Positions 12,429-26,400 of a stretch of DNA of 64,000 bases are shown piece by piece. The notes beneath the pieces are model-generated. The model did not search any database, was not told the origin of the DNA, and saw only the letters and a list, made by a program, of their open reading frames with translations. Source of the stretch: Rostratula benghalensis (Eukaryota > Chordata > Aves > Charadriiformes > Rostratulidae); contig VXAI01000115.1 of NCBI GenBank assembly GCA_013399305.1, positions 1,693,907 to 1,757,906 on the forward strand, written 5' to 3'. Every line of letters begins with the position of its first letter. Position 1 is the stretch's first letter. The position numbers and the translations under genes are program-made.

Positions 12429-12485
12429 GGCAGGGCCTTAAAACACATTTGGAAAATGTGTTTTTTTAAGGCAGGGCCTTAAAAC
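12429..12485. repeat. Hairpin enclosed by a 16-bp direct repeat
   Basis: The sequence ggcagggccttaaaac occurs at 12429-12444 and again at 12470-12485. Between them, aaacacattt (12441-12450) is the reverse complement of aaatgtgttt (12454-12463), and cctta/taagg extend the stem. This looks like a small local duplication with inverted sequence, of the kind made by template switching during replication. Confidence 0.75.
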
Positions 12486-13542
12486 AGCTTGGAACCCTTC
12501 CAGAGGAGACCCTAGTCTACTATGAATATTTCACTGTATTATAACAAAATCTTTAAAAAAAAATAAATATGGAAGGCCCATGCAAAGATGTCCTTTATTT
12601 GGCAGTGGAGCACTCTCTTGGCAGCTGAAAGTGACCGCTTGTCAGCTGCAGTTTCCAAAAGCAAGGTGTGTAACCAGTCCCAGGTACAAGGAGAATGAAC
12701 ATTCTTAACTCCTCAGCATAGGGATAAAAGAAGAAAGTGTCAGTTTTACATTTCCCAGCTCTGTTTTGTGACAAAGAAGTAGGTTCTGTAACTAACTCCA
12801 GCTTCAGGAGGTGAATCTTGAAGACAAGGAGATGGGCTTTGTCCTGTATATCTATACCTATCACCTCCTGGTGATGGGTCCTCATTTAGCAAGCTGCTGA
12901 GTATGTTACCTTGAAGTAAGGAATAGCAATTTCATTGGGTATTAGGAAGGTGGGCAACCCCAACAGAGAGCAAGGTACTTTGCTGGGAATCATCTCATTC
13001 TACTTAATGGACAGTGGGCAGGAGATTGGAAATTTTTTTTGCTTTATGGAAAAGAGTAGATGTTACTTTCAGGAATAATCAAAACCTAGATTATTAACTT
13101 GTGCCATTTTCTCAAATGTTTGAAATAAAAGAGTAGGATATGGAAACAATTAATGCCCCATGGAGACATTTTTGAACCATTGTCTTATTTGTTCATTTAA
13201 ATCCCTGACCCAAGTTTTCCATTGTTTTGTTAATAGCAGCTTTGTTTAAGAAGAGCTGATGTTCAGCTCTAAAACTAAAGACTGAATATAGAACAAGCCT
13301 CAAACAAACAGACCTGAAAGAACCAGTTCGTGATTAGGCCATAAAAAAAGCCTGAAAAGTCAAAACTAGGAAAGTTACAACCTTTTCCCGTGTTAACATT
13401 ATCATCAATATAGCACAAAAATGAGAAATGCAAAGTAATTACTGTAGCAGCAAAAAGCACAAAGAGATGTATCCGAAAGCCCAGATTCTGTTTCTGCATT
13501 TGCATACAGCTACCAAAGTGTCTTGAAATTTGTTCTGAACAT
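12486..13542. other. Unique AT-rich sequence
   Basis: No gene or repeat recognised. The minus-strand frames at 12595-12885 and 13275-13586 are unremarkable. Confidence 0.5.
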
Positions 13543-13692
13543 ATGGAGGACTTGATCAAAAACAGAGCATATATTTTACACAACAAGGGGCTTTATACAG
13601 ATGCACTAAATTTACAAAGGCAACTGAAGGACATTTCAGACAGACTTGACAGATTACAGGCTGCTGCTGTTACTGTCACAGTCTCTGTGTAA
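13543..13692 (+). other. 49-codon frame predicting a coiled coil
   Basis: ATG at 13543, TAA at 13690-13692. Residues 17-38 place L, A, L, L, I, L, L at heptad a/d spacing (17, 21, 24, 28, 31, 35, 38), a regular coiled-coil pattern, followed by a short AAAVTVTV tail. The frame is open further upstream, and a pyrimidine-rich stretch ending CAG (13491-13509) could serve as a splice acceptor, so a terminal exon is possible. An ATTAAA lies near 13806. I recognise no protein and the frame may be chance. Confidence 0.25.
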
Positions 13693-16600
13693 ATCTGGTT
13701 TAACAGCAAAGAACTGACACCACACAAGGACAAAACTGAAAAACAATTCAGAGGTGCTGTAGAACTTTCCCCATTACAAATACTAAGGCAACCAAATACA
13801 AATGTCATTAAATATAGGGGTCAAAATCAAAAATGGGGAACAAGTCATTTAAGGCAAAAAGTCAGATTTTGCATTATTCTTTTAATGTATAGAAATGATG
13901 GATACATGAAAACACACAAAAGCTAAGATTTTTCCCCTCTTTTTCAAGGATGTGTTTGTCAGCTCAGAATCACTTGAGTGATTTTAGCTATTTTGACTGA
14001 AATTTTGTAGTGGGTGAGAAGATGAAAGATAAAATAACCTGGTAAAAGTATAACCAATATCAAAGAAGTGACAAGAATATGAGGCTAAATTGGGCAGGGA
14101 CTTAAATATCCTGTTCTTGTCATTGACTTGGTTTGAAGTATAAAAGCAGATTCAAAAGAGATTACAACACGAGTTACTGGAGGATTTTATTTTTCAGATT
14201 GCATGAAGGCGTGCATGGAGGTGTCTGAAGAGTTCAGATTTTGTAACAACTTTAATAACAAAAAAAACCCCAGTCCTTTTCATCAGCTAGTGATTTGCAT
14301 CCTCTCCTTTTCACTTTGTCTTGGTAGTATTTCTGGGAAGCAGCTCTATGTGTCCCTTGCAGTTGCTTTCCTTCTAGGCGGTGGGCAGCACTCTTGAAGT
14401 CTGTGACTAGACCCTTCTGCCTTCAAGTATCTTTTCTTTCCTTAGGAATCCCAGTGCCTTCTCTGAGTGCTCATATCTCCAAGGTTTGGCTTCTTGCACA
14501 GCTCTTGGCACGCACAGCCTGGCACAGTCAGATGGTCAGGGAAATATCACAAAGCCTGCTACAAGTCATCAGCAAACAGTGGTGCTAACACAAAGATTTG
14601 AGATGCAATGCCACTGAAGACCCTCACATGCTCCCTAGATGGAAAAGAAGATTGACAGTGTAATTAGAAATAATATTGCAGAAACCAGAGAAGCAAACTT
14701 ATCTGTGTGGGTCACTGGAAGGGCTTGAGGCAGCAGTAGAGGAAGTGGTGGTGGTGGCAGGGAAGAAGCTGATGGCTAAACTGTGACTGAGGGTCTGTTG
14801 AAGAATGACAGATGTAAGAAATTTCCAAAAACCTCTATAATACCTCCATCAGCGATAGCAGTAAATATGTACCATGTGCAGTGCAAATGCCAGTGGCTCC
14901 TCGTAGGGTTCATTTCCTAGGAAATTTTTCTGTTTGGCCACTACTGTGCATGGATTACCACATGCTCTTAGGATGAATTGATTCTGTACCCTCTTGGTCC
15001 AGGCATTTAGGTGACATCAGCATAACTTCACTGCCTTCACGAGAAGCAGAAACTACTATGGAGCTAGCCCTCTTTATAACATCTAAAGATTGCCCAGTAA
15101 TGTTTTAACACGTTGTATTTATGGTCTAAGGAAAATAGTAGGTGTTTGTTTTCCCCTCTTCCCCTCACCCCTGCTTCTTTAATGTGCTTTAGGAAACAGT
15201 TGTACTCAGATCTATTGTATGAGTGCAAAGGCTTTTCCATTTCTTTATTTATTTTACAATATTTATTTTGCATTGGTAAAATAATCTGGAGCTAATCTAT
15301 AAATCTTCTGGTAGGCATTATGTTCTTCACAGGTCATTTACATAACAAAAGGACGTAGTCTTCACAATTTCAGTCCTCTGCCCCAGGTACTTTTTATAGT
15401 TATGGCATTTTGCACCTTCAACTTGGGTAAACCAGCTAAGATTAAATGAAAGTTATTAAAAAATATTAACACATATCCAGGAACAGTAGCAATAAAAATG
15501 TGTGAAAAAATAATTTGTAGACACCATTGTCTGTTGCTTCTGCAAGATGAAAAGCATACCAAACATCTCGAAGTCTTCTTAGAGGCATTTCATTAGAATA
15601 ATTTTGCATCATTCTGTTGTTACTCTGTGTGACTCACTAGCATAAAGTCCAACGTACGTTTAGATCCTAGTGCAATGTTTGGAAAGCATTTTCTACAAGA
15701 TTTTCATTTTCAAAAACCCATTTTTGAGTAAGGAAATATGAATGTTTCAAATGGAGGCTGTGAACCTCTCATGTCAGTTTCCCACTTTATAATACTATTT
15801 GGATTTCAGTTTCCCATGTATGTGCATCTTTCAGGTTAGTAGTGATATTGTGTCTGTGACAAAACATTATTAGAGTCAAAAATTCACTCTTATTTAAGCA
15901 GTGTCTACTCCCCTGAATTTAGGACAATTTCAGTGTAACATGAGGGCTTAAATGTCACATCGCACAGGATTTTGTTAGCCCAGATATCACCAGATCAGAT
16001 GAGATCTTTGATAACAGTAATGTTGCATTGCATTGATAGTGGAAATGACAGAAAAAAGAATCAAAAAGGTCTGCCCTTAGTTCTACTGAGATAAGTCAAG
16101 AAAATTCTTTTAGCACACAGAGCAAAGAAAGCAAGTTATCAGAAATCAGTCAACACTTTCCTTTCTGTCACATCTGTATGTTGGAGTGGATCTTTGTTAT
16201 TTATTGCCATATTTCTGAAAATTAACATTGCTGCACCATCACTTTTTTCCCTCACCTTAACAATAAAAACTTCTTTCCCAGTTCAGGAAAGTGCTCAGCC
16301 ACTCCCTACCTTATGAAACAGAGACAGAGAGCACTTGACTATGAACCTTTCTTAGACTCTTCCTCTGTTCACTCACTTCATCTCACTCTGCTTCTCCAGA
16401 AAGAGATTGTACAAGGAGAAATTTTTCCATATTCCTTTATTGTACAATGAAATGCCAGAGCAGATCTGAGGAACTTAATCAAAATCAGGAATATACAACT
16501 TACTTTCTTCAGCCATATCTAAACCCTTCTGACGTAAAGCCAGTGTTTGTATATCCTTAAATGAGGTGTAGATGTTCAGACTCATTAGATGCATGAACCA

Positions 16601-19600
16601 TGCTCCAGGCTGAAAGTTGCAACAAGTTTCAGGTTCGGCAGCAGTGGTTTCACTGGGGCTGACTTTATAGTTCCATTAATAGTGTGATATCATAGACAAA
16701 TATCCCAATGAGTTATTTCATACAGCTCCGAAGTGAAGAAGGACTTCTGTGCTTGAAAAGTTCTCTGTTCTTTTTCCATTGACCTCACTGGTCCAGTAAA
16801 AGTTATTACCTCTCTTTGCAAACCTAGCTTGGCTTTTATGCTTAAACAGTCCAATGTTATAACAACATTATTACTATACTCTATTTATATCAGGCACTTA
16901 CTCCAACACAAATAATTTTATTTTACCGTAAATGTCCTCCCAACCTTGGATTTTCCCTTGTTTTAATACACAAAAGGGTGACAGTCTGAGTTTCTGAAAT
17001 AAATCTGAAGTGGCTTCACCAGAATTAGTGCTGTTACCTGATCACTACACCGGTGTAACTGAATTATCAGGCTTTAAGGCCTCCTGGCAAAACCTCTTGT
17101 TGCTGGTAACACTTTACTCCTTGACTAGCCGTAGGTCTCAAATCATGTAATGGAGGAAGTTATAGGGGGGAGGATGATCAGATGATTGACTCAGATGCTG
17201 AGAGCTGGGGACAGATGTCTAACCTTGTGCCCATCACCAGAGTGTGAAGTCTCGAACACCCTCAGTATTCCTCCCCACAAGACAGGCAATGCAGCACAGG
17301 ACTCAATTTCCATTTTAATTACACTATTGTTTATCAGTACTTGCTCATAATAAGTAGATAAACTCCTTCATCTCCGTTTGGCAGTGGATAATTCACTCAT
17401 GTCGGCTAGCACTGATACTGTCTTTTCCAGGGGCCAAACCTCAGGGTCCTTACTGAAGTTCCAGCTTAGTTCCCACACTAACAAATTCCCTGTGAAAACA
17501 AAGAAGAAAAAGAGTGAGTTTAAGGCAATTAGGAGCTGCTAGTGTTGTCTCAAGTCACCATTAAAGGTATACTTGTTTACTCCTTAGGTATTTTCTTTTT
17601 CATCGGTGTTTTAACATTTTGTTTACAGGCTATGGTCTTTGGCTCTTACATGTTTCATGGCAACTATTTGGTCATGTTATTATTTTATAAGCACATCATT
17701 GTCTGGTCTGGTATTTTTGTGATGTGCTTCTTTATGCAGTTTTGGCTTTGCCAGATATTGGCTTTCACCAACAGGGCTGGAACATCCAAATGTTGTTGCA
17801 CTCACATAATTGTGAATTAATCACAGTTGTTTCATCTCTTAATCTAGGACATATTAACACTATCATTTGAGGACTCCTGGTATCACATTCAGATGTATTA
17901 AAGTTGGTTTTCATTCGATTAGCTAGCACATCAGTGTATACTTGCATTTCAATATCACTAACAGCACACCCCAGGCAGTTTTCCATGGAGGTTGTGCACA
18001 GTCTCTCAGGACTGCATACAGACACAGGCAGTAAAATGCATGTTTTGCAATTTCTTATGCTTGAAAAATGACACTGGGTTGCTCACATCCACTTGTTTGT
18101 GGTGAGCTTTATCACTTAACTCCTCATTTTGACTTTCCTTGGAATGGTATAATAAGAAGAAAATGTAAAGCTCTAATCTTAAGAGAGAAGAGGAGAAGAG
18201 AATGCCTTATTTTGTTCTAAAACAATCTTATGAAAATGGCAAGATGACAAATATTTAACTTAGTATTATTATTTTAAATTGTATTATTGGTATGTTATTT
18301 GACTATCATTCATAAAGTCCTCCCAATTAATTTTCCTATTCTATTACTAAATAGCAAAGTGCATCTGATGGTACTGAGAACCAAAAGAAATCTTCCCTCT
18401 TTTTTTCCACAATCTTTTTTAAGACTGAAAGGTATTAAGGGCATAATGGAAGTTATACAGTTGGATTTTCAAAGACTTCAACAAAAAAGGACTAAGTCAT
18501 CCATGATAGATCAAAAGGATAAGTGGATTTTCCCATTAAATCTTAAAAGACAAAAGCCTGATATCCAGTATCTTACTGAAGCATTGACTCTAAAGGAATA
18601 ATTTTCTACCGTTACACTGATGAAATATTATTAAACTCTAAATCAATATGAGACTACTATTTTTTATATTTGGCATTAGTCTTCCCATAACATATAACTA
18701 CTATCAGAGTGAAATAAAAGCAACATCTTATATTAAATGGATATGCTTTTCAGTTTATTCCAAGATTTCTTATTTAACACCTACTGTTATGGAATCTTCA
18801 TGGACTCTCATCGTTGAGTAGTGAAGTACATATTTAGGTATTTTAAAATCTTTTGCTGTGTAAGAATTCTTCTAGTTTTAGATAATTTACTTCTGCTCCT
18901 TAGAGAAATGTCTTCCAATTATGAATATCTGTCTAGATACAAATTCTCAAAACTGCACAAGATATTGCCTTAACACAACCAGACGATTAAAAAAATGCCT
19001 TTGTTTTATAAGGTAAAACTTCTGAGCTGAGCCTCAGATCATATTCACTTTTTTGTTATTGTGCCATATTGCAAGAACAGCTAATCTGCTATATGCTTGC
19101 TCTTCAACTGGGTACACACTGTTGTTTTGCTAATTCTAAAAATCATGGTTAGTAGCCACAAATTTTGGCAGCTAAGGGAAAGTCTCTAATCTTGTTGTTG
19201 GGGAAGATTTTGTTCAGTGGACCAGTCAATTAATTTGTCATTTGATTTAATGAGTTTCTATTTTGTAAGAAATTTTGGTGATGATCATTAGAGAGTAATT
19301 TTTTATTTTTATTTTTTAATTTTCTGGGGCTGAAGGAATAGGAAGCTCATCCTCGATCAACCAAATTAAGGGCAGGGCTGGCTCCACAAGAGACTTTTAA
19401 AAAAATTGCACGCAGAGTAATTGGTCTACAGGGCAGCAACTGGTTTGCTTATCAATTAAGAGCATCATATAGAGACTTGGGATTTGTTTCTTTCTTGCAT
19501 TAGGAAATGGTAAGATAGGTGGAGAGAGCAGGGAGTGAAATGTCAGATATGGCACAGGCCATGGAGGTGGTTGGATGTTGGATTTGTGAGATTAGCATCA

Positions 19601-20459
19601 TTTTAGAGCTGGTTCTTCATACAGGATGTTTCTTTACGTTTTCAGGTCCTGACAGTGTAAATGAAGACAACAATATACCTCAGACAGAGTTTTAGGGATG
19701 TTGCAGAAAGCTGAGATGATTTGCAGATACCTGGCATGTAAGAGGACCCAAAAGAAAAATCTGTATAGAAGAAAGGGGACCACTGGCATGATGTGACTAT
19801 AAGGAAAAAGCCTGGCTGTGTTCAGGAGAACCCAAGTACTGAAGTAAGCACACTCCATTAAGGAAAAAAAGCAACACTATGATATAACAGGACAGCAAGA
19901 AAGAAGAAAAGAACGTCTGAGTGAGTAGACAATGAGACAATAGAAGCCTTCAGAGACAGTGTCCAGGAGAGATAGGAGAATGCTCTGGAGATTTTCAGAG
20001 GCAGGATGAAATACAGAAAGAAAAATGAGCAGAAGGAAGAATACCAAAGAGAAAAAGACGTGTCTCTTGTTAGTGCCAGTGCATCACTACAGACTCATTA
20101 CTAAGAGGAGGAAGTAGGCATGTTATGAAAGAGAATCAAAAAGGTGCTGTCTCCTGGGGAGCAAAGGCACATTAGGTAGAGTCAGGACTGAAGAGAAAGC
20201 TGACATAAAGGGGAAAGAGGCTACTGGTTGCTCTTCACATCATAGCAGGCAGCCAGGTTCTTGCCATAGACAATGAACTGTTTAAACTGATGGAGAAACG
20301 CAGTCCAAGAATGGAAGGCTCAGGGATCATTCCCATCTGGAAAGATGGATGTGAAAGATTCAAGAGTTTGAAAAGCACTAATTGATTTCTTGATGATTAT
20401 ATTATATATATATTCTAATATTCACAGGTACGCTACCCTTTCCTAAAGGAGATTGAGTT
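13693..20459. other. Long unique stretch without a recognisable gene
   Basis: AT-rich throughout. It includes a T/A-rich simple stretch at 19297-19325. Frames at 17542-17820 (hydrophobic) and 18287-18601 have no recognisable domain. No interspersed repeat was recognised, although very old ones would be missed by eye. Confidence 0.5.
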
Positions 20460-20488
20460 TGACGTCACTTTTCCAAAAGAGTATAAAT
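20460..20488 (+). promoter_or_regulatory. Perfect CRE followed by a TATA-like box
   Basis: TGACGTCA, the full palindromic cAMP-response element, spans 20460-20467. TATAAAT follows at 20482-20488, 14 bp later. CRE plus TATA is a known promoter arrangement. However, no transcript, initiator or CpG island is visible, and a single octamer of this kind is expected by chance about once in this much DNA. Confidence 0.3.
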
Positions 20489-23400
20489 GAGGTAATTTCT
20501 GGAGAAAGTTAAGAGAGTCTAAGACAACGTTTACTATGTATAAATACCATGAACAGTTGAAACAATCTAGGTGTCATGATCATATGACTTTATATCAAAG
20601 ATTCAGCTGTGAGTAAAGAAAAACACAAGTATGTACATATTCCAACTGACAACTCAGGTCTGAGCTGGTGGAAACTACTGGAAGTTCTTATGCTTGCAAA
20701 AAGACTGAAATTCTTGGAAAGCCTGTGAAACCAGATATTGCAGGGAAAGTAAGAAAATGGAGGAAAGGTAGGGCTAGATGGAGTGAAAGCATTCATACTT
20801 TGGGAAAAGAGAAATCAGGTTCTGCTGGCTATTTGTTAAGTAGCTGATGGAATTACTTGCACAGTGGCAGCAAGGATGAAATGAAATCTTTTCTGATAAA
20901 GATTATCCCTAAAGAGGATGCTAAAAACAGTATTGCAGACTTTTCAGGGCTGCATATGGATCTAGATAATAATGAGAGAAATACATACAAATAAATCGTA
21001 CCATTAGAGGAAATTTCAGCTTCTCAAATACATCATGGGGAAAAAAAACCCCAAAACTCCAAACCATACAAATCGCCAAACATGATGATTTTTTGACAGT
21101 CAGTGAAACAGTAGTGCTATTTTTTATTTGGATTTCATGAGCAGCAAAAAAAAATAATGGAATAAATAAAATACACATTGAAAATCCTGGCTGGAGTAAT
21201 TGTGATAGATTTTGATTTTTAACTGAATGGTAGAAAAATTAGGGCAAAATAGTGCATGACTTTCTAAGAGTAAATGTGAAGAAAGAGCTAATTTGTAAGG
21301 CTGATGGGAATTTAACTCAAGGATTTAATTGTGAAAGGGGTAGAAATACTTTAGGTCTGCAGTGCAATACTTCGAGCTTTTACTAAGCAAGAGGGGAAAA
21401 ATAGCAAGGAAGAAATACGATTCCTCTGGAAAAATATAGGAAAAGATTGGATTAGCAAGAAAATAATATTTTTGTAGTTAAAATGTACAGAAAAGGAAAC
21501 TGAAAAAGAAAGTGAGGTGAGCCTTGAAAAGAAAATTAAACCAAATTAATAAAAGTAAGGGAATATGGAATAAACTTCAGGCAGTTTTAGCATTAAATAT
21601 CTTCAGTGCAGCAATTTTGGAGGCCAAGACTCTGAGCCAGATGGTCCCTTCAAATTCCCCCTCTCCTTTCCACTCAATTTCTACATTTTTTGTCTGGCAA
21701 CATGAGGAGGAAAATAGCGGAAAATTAATTCTAACATTAGCTAGCTTTTGTCTCTGTGTCTGGCCCCATTAAGTCAGCCTGCAGACCTGAATGTACCAAC
21801 AACTTAGAATAATGTTGCTAGCAGCATTGCCAGGAAATATTCTCCTATTTAAGGAGAAAAGGTTCATTCTGATGCTAATGAATCCACTAAGTATTCAGCA
21901 GTTGTCTGCATGATACCAATGGCTCAGGTATACAGGACAGCAGCTGCATCTTTCAAACGGATCTAAAAGGCCCATCCATGATGGTCGAAATGCATATTTT
22001 GAGGTGCCTCTGTAATGCATGGAAGTGTCACAAAGCTGAGTCTTGTGACTTTTCTTCGGTATGGCAGTAGTCCTCTTGATGAAATGAACATAATCTGCTC
22101 GTGCGTCCATCAAGTAGCATCCATCTTCATATCATTGGTAGAATCTTGCCTACCCACTGCGACTGAAGTGGGATAATTTCTTTCTAACACATGGTTCAAC
22201 CTAGTCTTACCACATAAATCTTGCCTTTGTAGCAGTTAACAAGGAGGCTTTTAGAACGTTAGCAGATTTTACCACTCCTGCAGGATATTGAAACCACACA
22301 TAATTCTACTTGATTTGTGATTTAGATTAGCACGTGGCTAGAAACAGTCTGATTTCACTTTTGATTGACAAGAATGTGCATCTTCTGCTTACTGAAATAA
22401 GCACATTTTATCCATTACTCATCAACTGGGAAGTTGCTACCTCCAGCTACTGTAAATTTATGCATGTATGTACTTTTTTTTTATACAGTTACAGTGATCA
22501 GGAACATAACACTGATTTTCTGGAATTACTACGACTTCCATATACAATTTGGATGCACCATATGGTCATAATATTCATCATTAATAGACAAAACTGTAGC
22601 TGTTAAAATGGATTTATTTCATGCACCCTCCTGCATTTCAACAAAGATATTGTGTTCAGTAAGATGGGTACATTTCAGAGAGTTTGGAGTTAAATTAATT
22701 GTAGGTGAGGTAGGATTTTATGAGTGGACACAGGCGTGATAGAGCCCCAAAAAACAGTAGGAAAAGCTTTATGGAAAGTATAGGGTTTTATTAAGAAAAT
22801 GTCTTATTCTGCCTTGGAGAGTTTAAGGAAAACACTCTAATTAAAACACCCACTCACCCACCCCCCAAGTTTCTATTTTTGTAGATTGAACAGTATCCGA
22901 CTGTACTGGCAAATCTGTGACTTTAATTGTTATGTCTATTAAAACAAAGGCTGGATAAAGACCTCTTATAAAACTGTAGTTCAAAATGACAGCTGCTGGG
23001 TTTTTTGTGTGTTTTATCCCCAACACAAACCCTACAACTGAAACTACATTTTGAGCTGTAATGTAACCAGACAGCTCAGATAATAAAAGATCATCTTCAT
23101 TAGTGGCTGTACCTTTGATTAGTCTCTTCAGTGAAAGAAAGGGTCATGACTGACATTTACGAGTGAATAAAGGCATTAGCTAGATAACAAAACAAATAAA
23201 AATAAAGACGTTCTTTTGTCTTTGTGCCTAAGCAGACAACAAATGAAATAGAGATAAAAAGTCACTAACATTTAAAAAGTTGATAGATTTGCTTTAGGGA
23301 ATAGATGCAGTGGCAATCACTGCAGAGAAAGAATTTAATCTCAGCTGAAATCTATCACCTCTATTCATAGCTGATCACCAGTAAGACTATATACAGTCTA

Positions 23401-26400
23401 CATATATATACTTCTTTTTACTATATGCAGTAGAAAATATTCCCAGTAACTGGAATAATTTAAACTGCCCCATAACCTGTATATTTACCATGGACAAATC
23501 AAGCTGAGCAACTTTAAGAGAGTACACTTGCTGCAAAATAATTGTGACTGTTTTATATAGCTTTGTCAGTTTATTTTAATGCATTATCATTATCGTATCG
23601 TTATCATAACTTTCATTTCTGGAATGTCTCAGAGACCCTGAATAATGATGTACTGTGACGTTGTAAGTCACATCTTAATGTTGGCAGCTGATGTTTTCAT
23701 TATCTTGCTACCCAGAATATACTTGTACAATTATTCAAATCTCCTGGGTCAAGTATTGCTCTGTTAGTGTATGTCCAATCATCTTAATCCAGAAAAAAAA
23801 TATACCATTTTCACCAACGTTATCCTGAAATCACAAGGGTGAAGCTAAGAGCAGCATGTGTCCAACTCCACTTCAGAAAAATCTCCTCCACATGGAAATT
23901 TAATTTTATTAATAATATCTTACTGTACTTCTGTGAGCTGCCATTTTCATTCATGGCTGAAAACACTTTAAATAGAAATGGTTGGAAAAAAAAAAAGCCT
24001 TGATAATTCCCCTCCATCTTTTGTCAATAGTTGAATGCAACTGAGATTTTTTGATGTTTATAAATTTTGGTTGGCATATTTTTAATTCTAATAATATTAT
24101 CTGTTGTTGTAGAGCAATTCTTTTGGTTTTCATTCTTTACATGATAAGAAGGAAAGCTTTCAGGAGTAAAATTTAGCATATTTCACATGTGCACCCACTT
24201 GCACACACTCCATGCCCGCAGGAGGAACATATATTTGTTTCTCTCCAACTAGTGAGAGGTGGGAGGTTCTGATTATTTTTTTCTCCTACTAATGAATAGT
24301 GCTTATTGAAAACAAAAAACAACACAGAATTCTGAATGTATGAATTATGCAAAGTTGATTGTTTGCCATCAAATCTGAGCTCACTGACATAGGTTTGGCT
24401 TTGTCCATGTCCAGAATTGGAACACCTATTTCACATTAAAGGTAAATTTCTGAATGGGTCTTTCCCAGCAAACCTCTAGCTGCTATGTTGTGACTGCTCA
24501 CTACATGCCAGCTGAATTAATCTCAAGCACAGCAGAACCTTCTGTAATGCCATATGAAGAATTTGTCACAGTGACATTCTTGATTCTTTCCGACAGTTGA
24601 ATGACACACAGCATTGCTAATTCACAAAGTAATGCTGGGTACTTTTATGCAATGTGACTTTTCATCTTCCCCACAATTGCTTGCTCACATATTTTGTTCC
24701 ATATTAAATTACTCATATGCATAACTGATATAATCTCCTTTCTGCATTCACATGTATCTACAAGATTTAGTTATTATCCTGTCTGGAATGAAGTCTGGGC
24801 TCCTCTTGTACAATTAAACAATTATTCTGGCATTTTATAGCTCCCTACTTTAGGTGCAAAGGAAAACATTAAAAAAATCACTCTAACCAATATTAAGGGA
24901 GATTTCCTAATTTCCATTCCATTAGCCTTATATTCCGGATGAAAGCTAGATGTCGTGGGCTACATCCAAGCAAAACAGAGGTTGTGATTACTGTCAGGTG
25001 CATACATATGACAGAATCAATATACTTTATTAATGTCTTTCCTTACCCTGATTTCCTGAAGGAAAAGTTTTGCCCATTCTTAGCACATGATGCAAGATAC
25101 ATTTTTGTCTTCTTTACTAAGCACAGTGTCTGGGACCTCCATGGTGACTAATCGCTAAATCTTCACTCATAGCCCTTGTGAGGTGGGTTATTTGATAGCA
25201 GAAGAGGCGCAGAATCCGTGTGAGAATCTGGATAACGTTGAACTTTGGGAGAGCACATTTGCAGCCACATCTGAGGAGAAACTTAAGAGACACTTCTTGT
25301 GAAGATTTGCTCAGCTTTCAAGGCATGTTCACTTCCATTACTATTGCAGGCTATGTTTGTACCTCTCTCAGATATTCCAGTAATTTAAATTAATGACAGG
25401 ATTGAGCCCAGAATCACCATGTTCCAAGTGAACATTGCAGCCTAGTAAAGAAAAAGGTGCTTCATACTAACAAGGTTTGGCACAGGCAAAGAGCTTCAAA
25501 GTGCTCTGCTTGATCTATCAAGGGGCAGTAAATATCAAGCAATGGATAGACACCTATATATGAAGTAAAAATTGGTTGGACTTAGAATATTCACTATGAA
25601 CTACTCGGCCATAGATGCAGAACTCTCACTCAGCTTTTCTGGATGGTTTTGAACGACAGCATACTGAGGGAAATCACAGCATGTACTTTCAGCAGCCTCC
25701 ACCCTGCAGAGAAAGTATCTGGTAGGCACCTTCACAGCAGCAACTTGTGACAAATGACGTGTCCATTGTAAACTCCTTGCTCTCCAGGAGAAGCAAGGGA
25801 GAGTCAGGCATGTGGGAAATCATGGTCTCCCCAGTCGCAGTGTAGTGGGCTTGGTGCTGACTGAGGGGGTCTTGGGCATAGAGCGGAGGGTCTCTGCAGC
25901 AATGGAATATAGGCTTGACTATAGATACTGATGCACTCTGGGACTAAGGACCATCTTCCAGCTCTCAGGTCTGCAATGAATACTAAGTCCCAGTGGCACT
26001 CCAGGACAACCTCTTCATGTGTGCTATTCCTCTTTCTCCATCTGTCCTCCCCATGTCTACCCTTTCCATAGAAGGGAGTATTATAAGGACATTTTAGTCA
26101 GCTCCCTGGTGGTCTCACAGCGAGTGAGACTATGCACATGTTTTAGCTAATTGGTGTTGAAATTGAGGTTTTACAATATGTGTTAGTGCAATTTCTCTCT
26201 CACTCTAATGTGTTCATATTTATGGATTCTTTTAGCTAATCATCCAAATCCACCCACCTGTTTGAAGGAAAAAGGCCAACAGGTTCTAAATCAATCCCTG
26301 CAGTGTCTGGTCACGGTGGGGAACAAAAGGACCCCAATAACATCTGACAAGTCTGGGCATTAGGAGTCTCAGCAGAGCATATTCCAACTGCACCGTGTTA

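Noticed and set aside
17542..17820. 92-codon hydrophobic frame resembling a membrane protein
   Set aside because: T-rich DNA gives F/L/V-rich chance peptides; no conserved motif or splice signals.
18201..18601. 104-codon frame with a basic, helix-prone end
   Set aside because: No recognisable protein and A-rich composition explains the K/Q content.
25159..25302. 47-codon frame with protein-like composition (NVELWESTF)
   Set aside because: No start codon, no family match and only a modest acceptor upstream; weaker than the 13.5 and 62.2 kb candidates.
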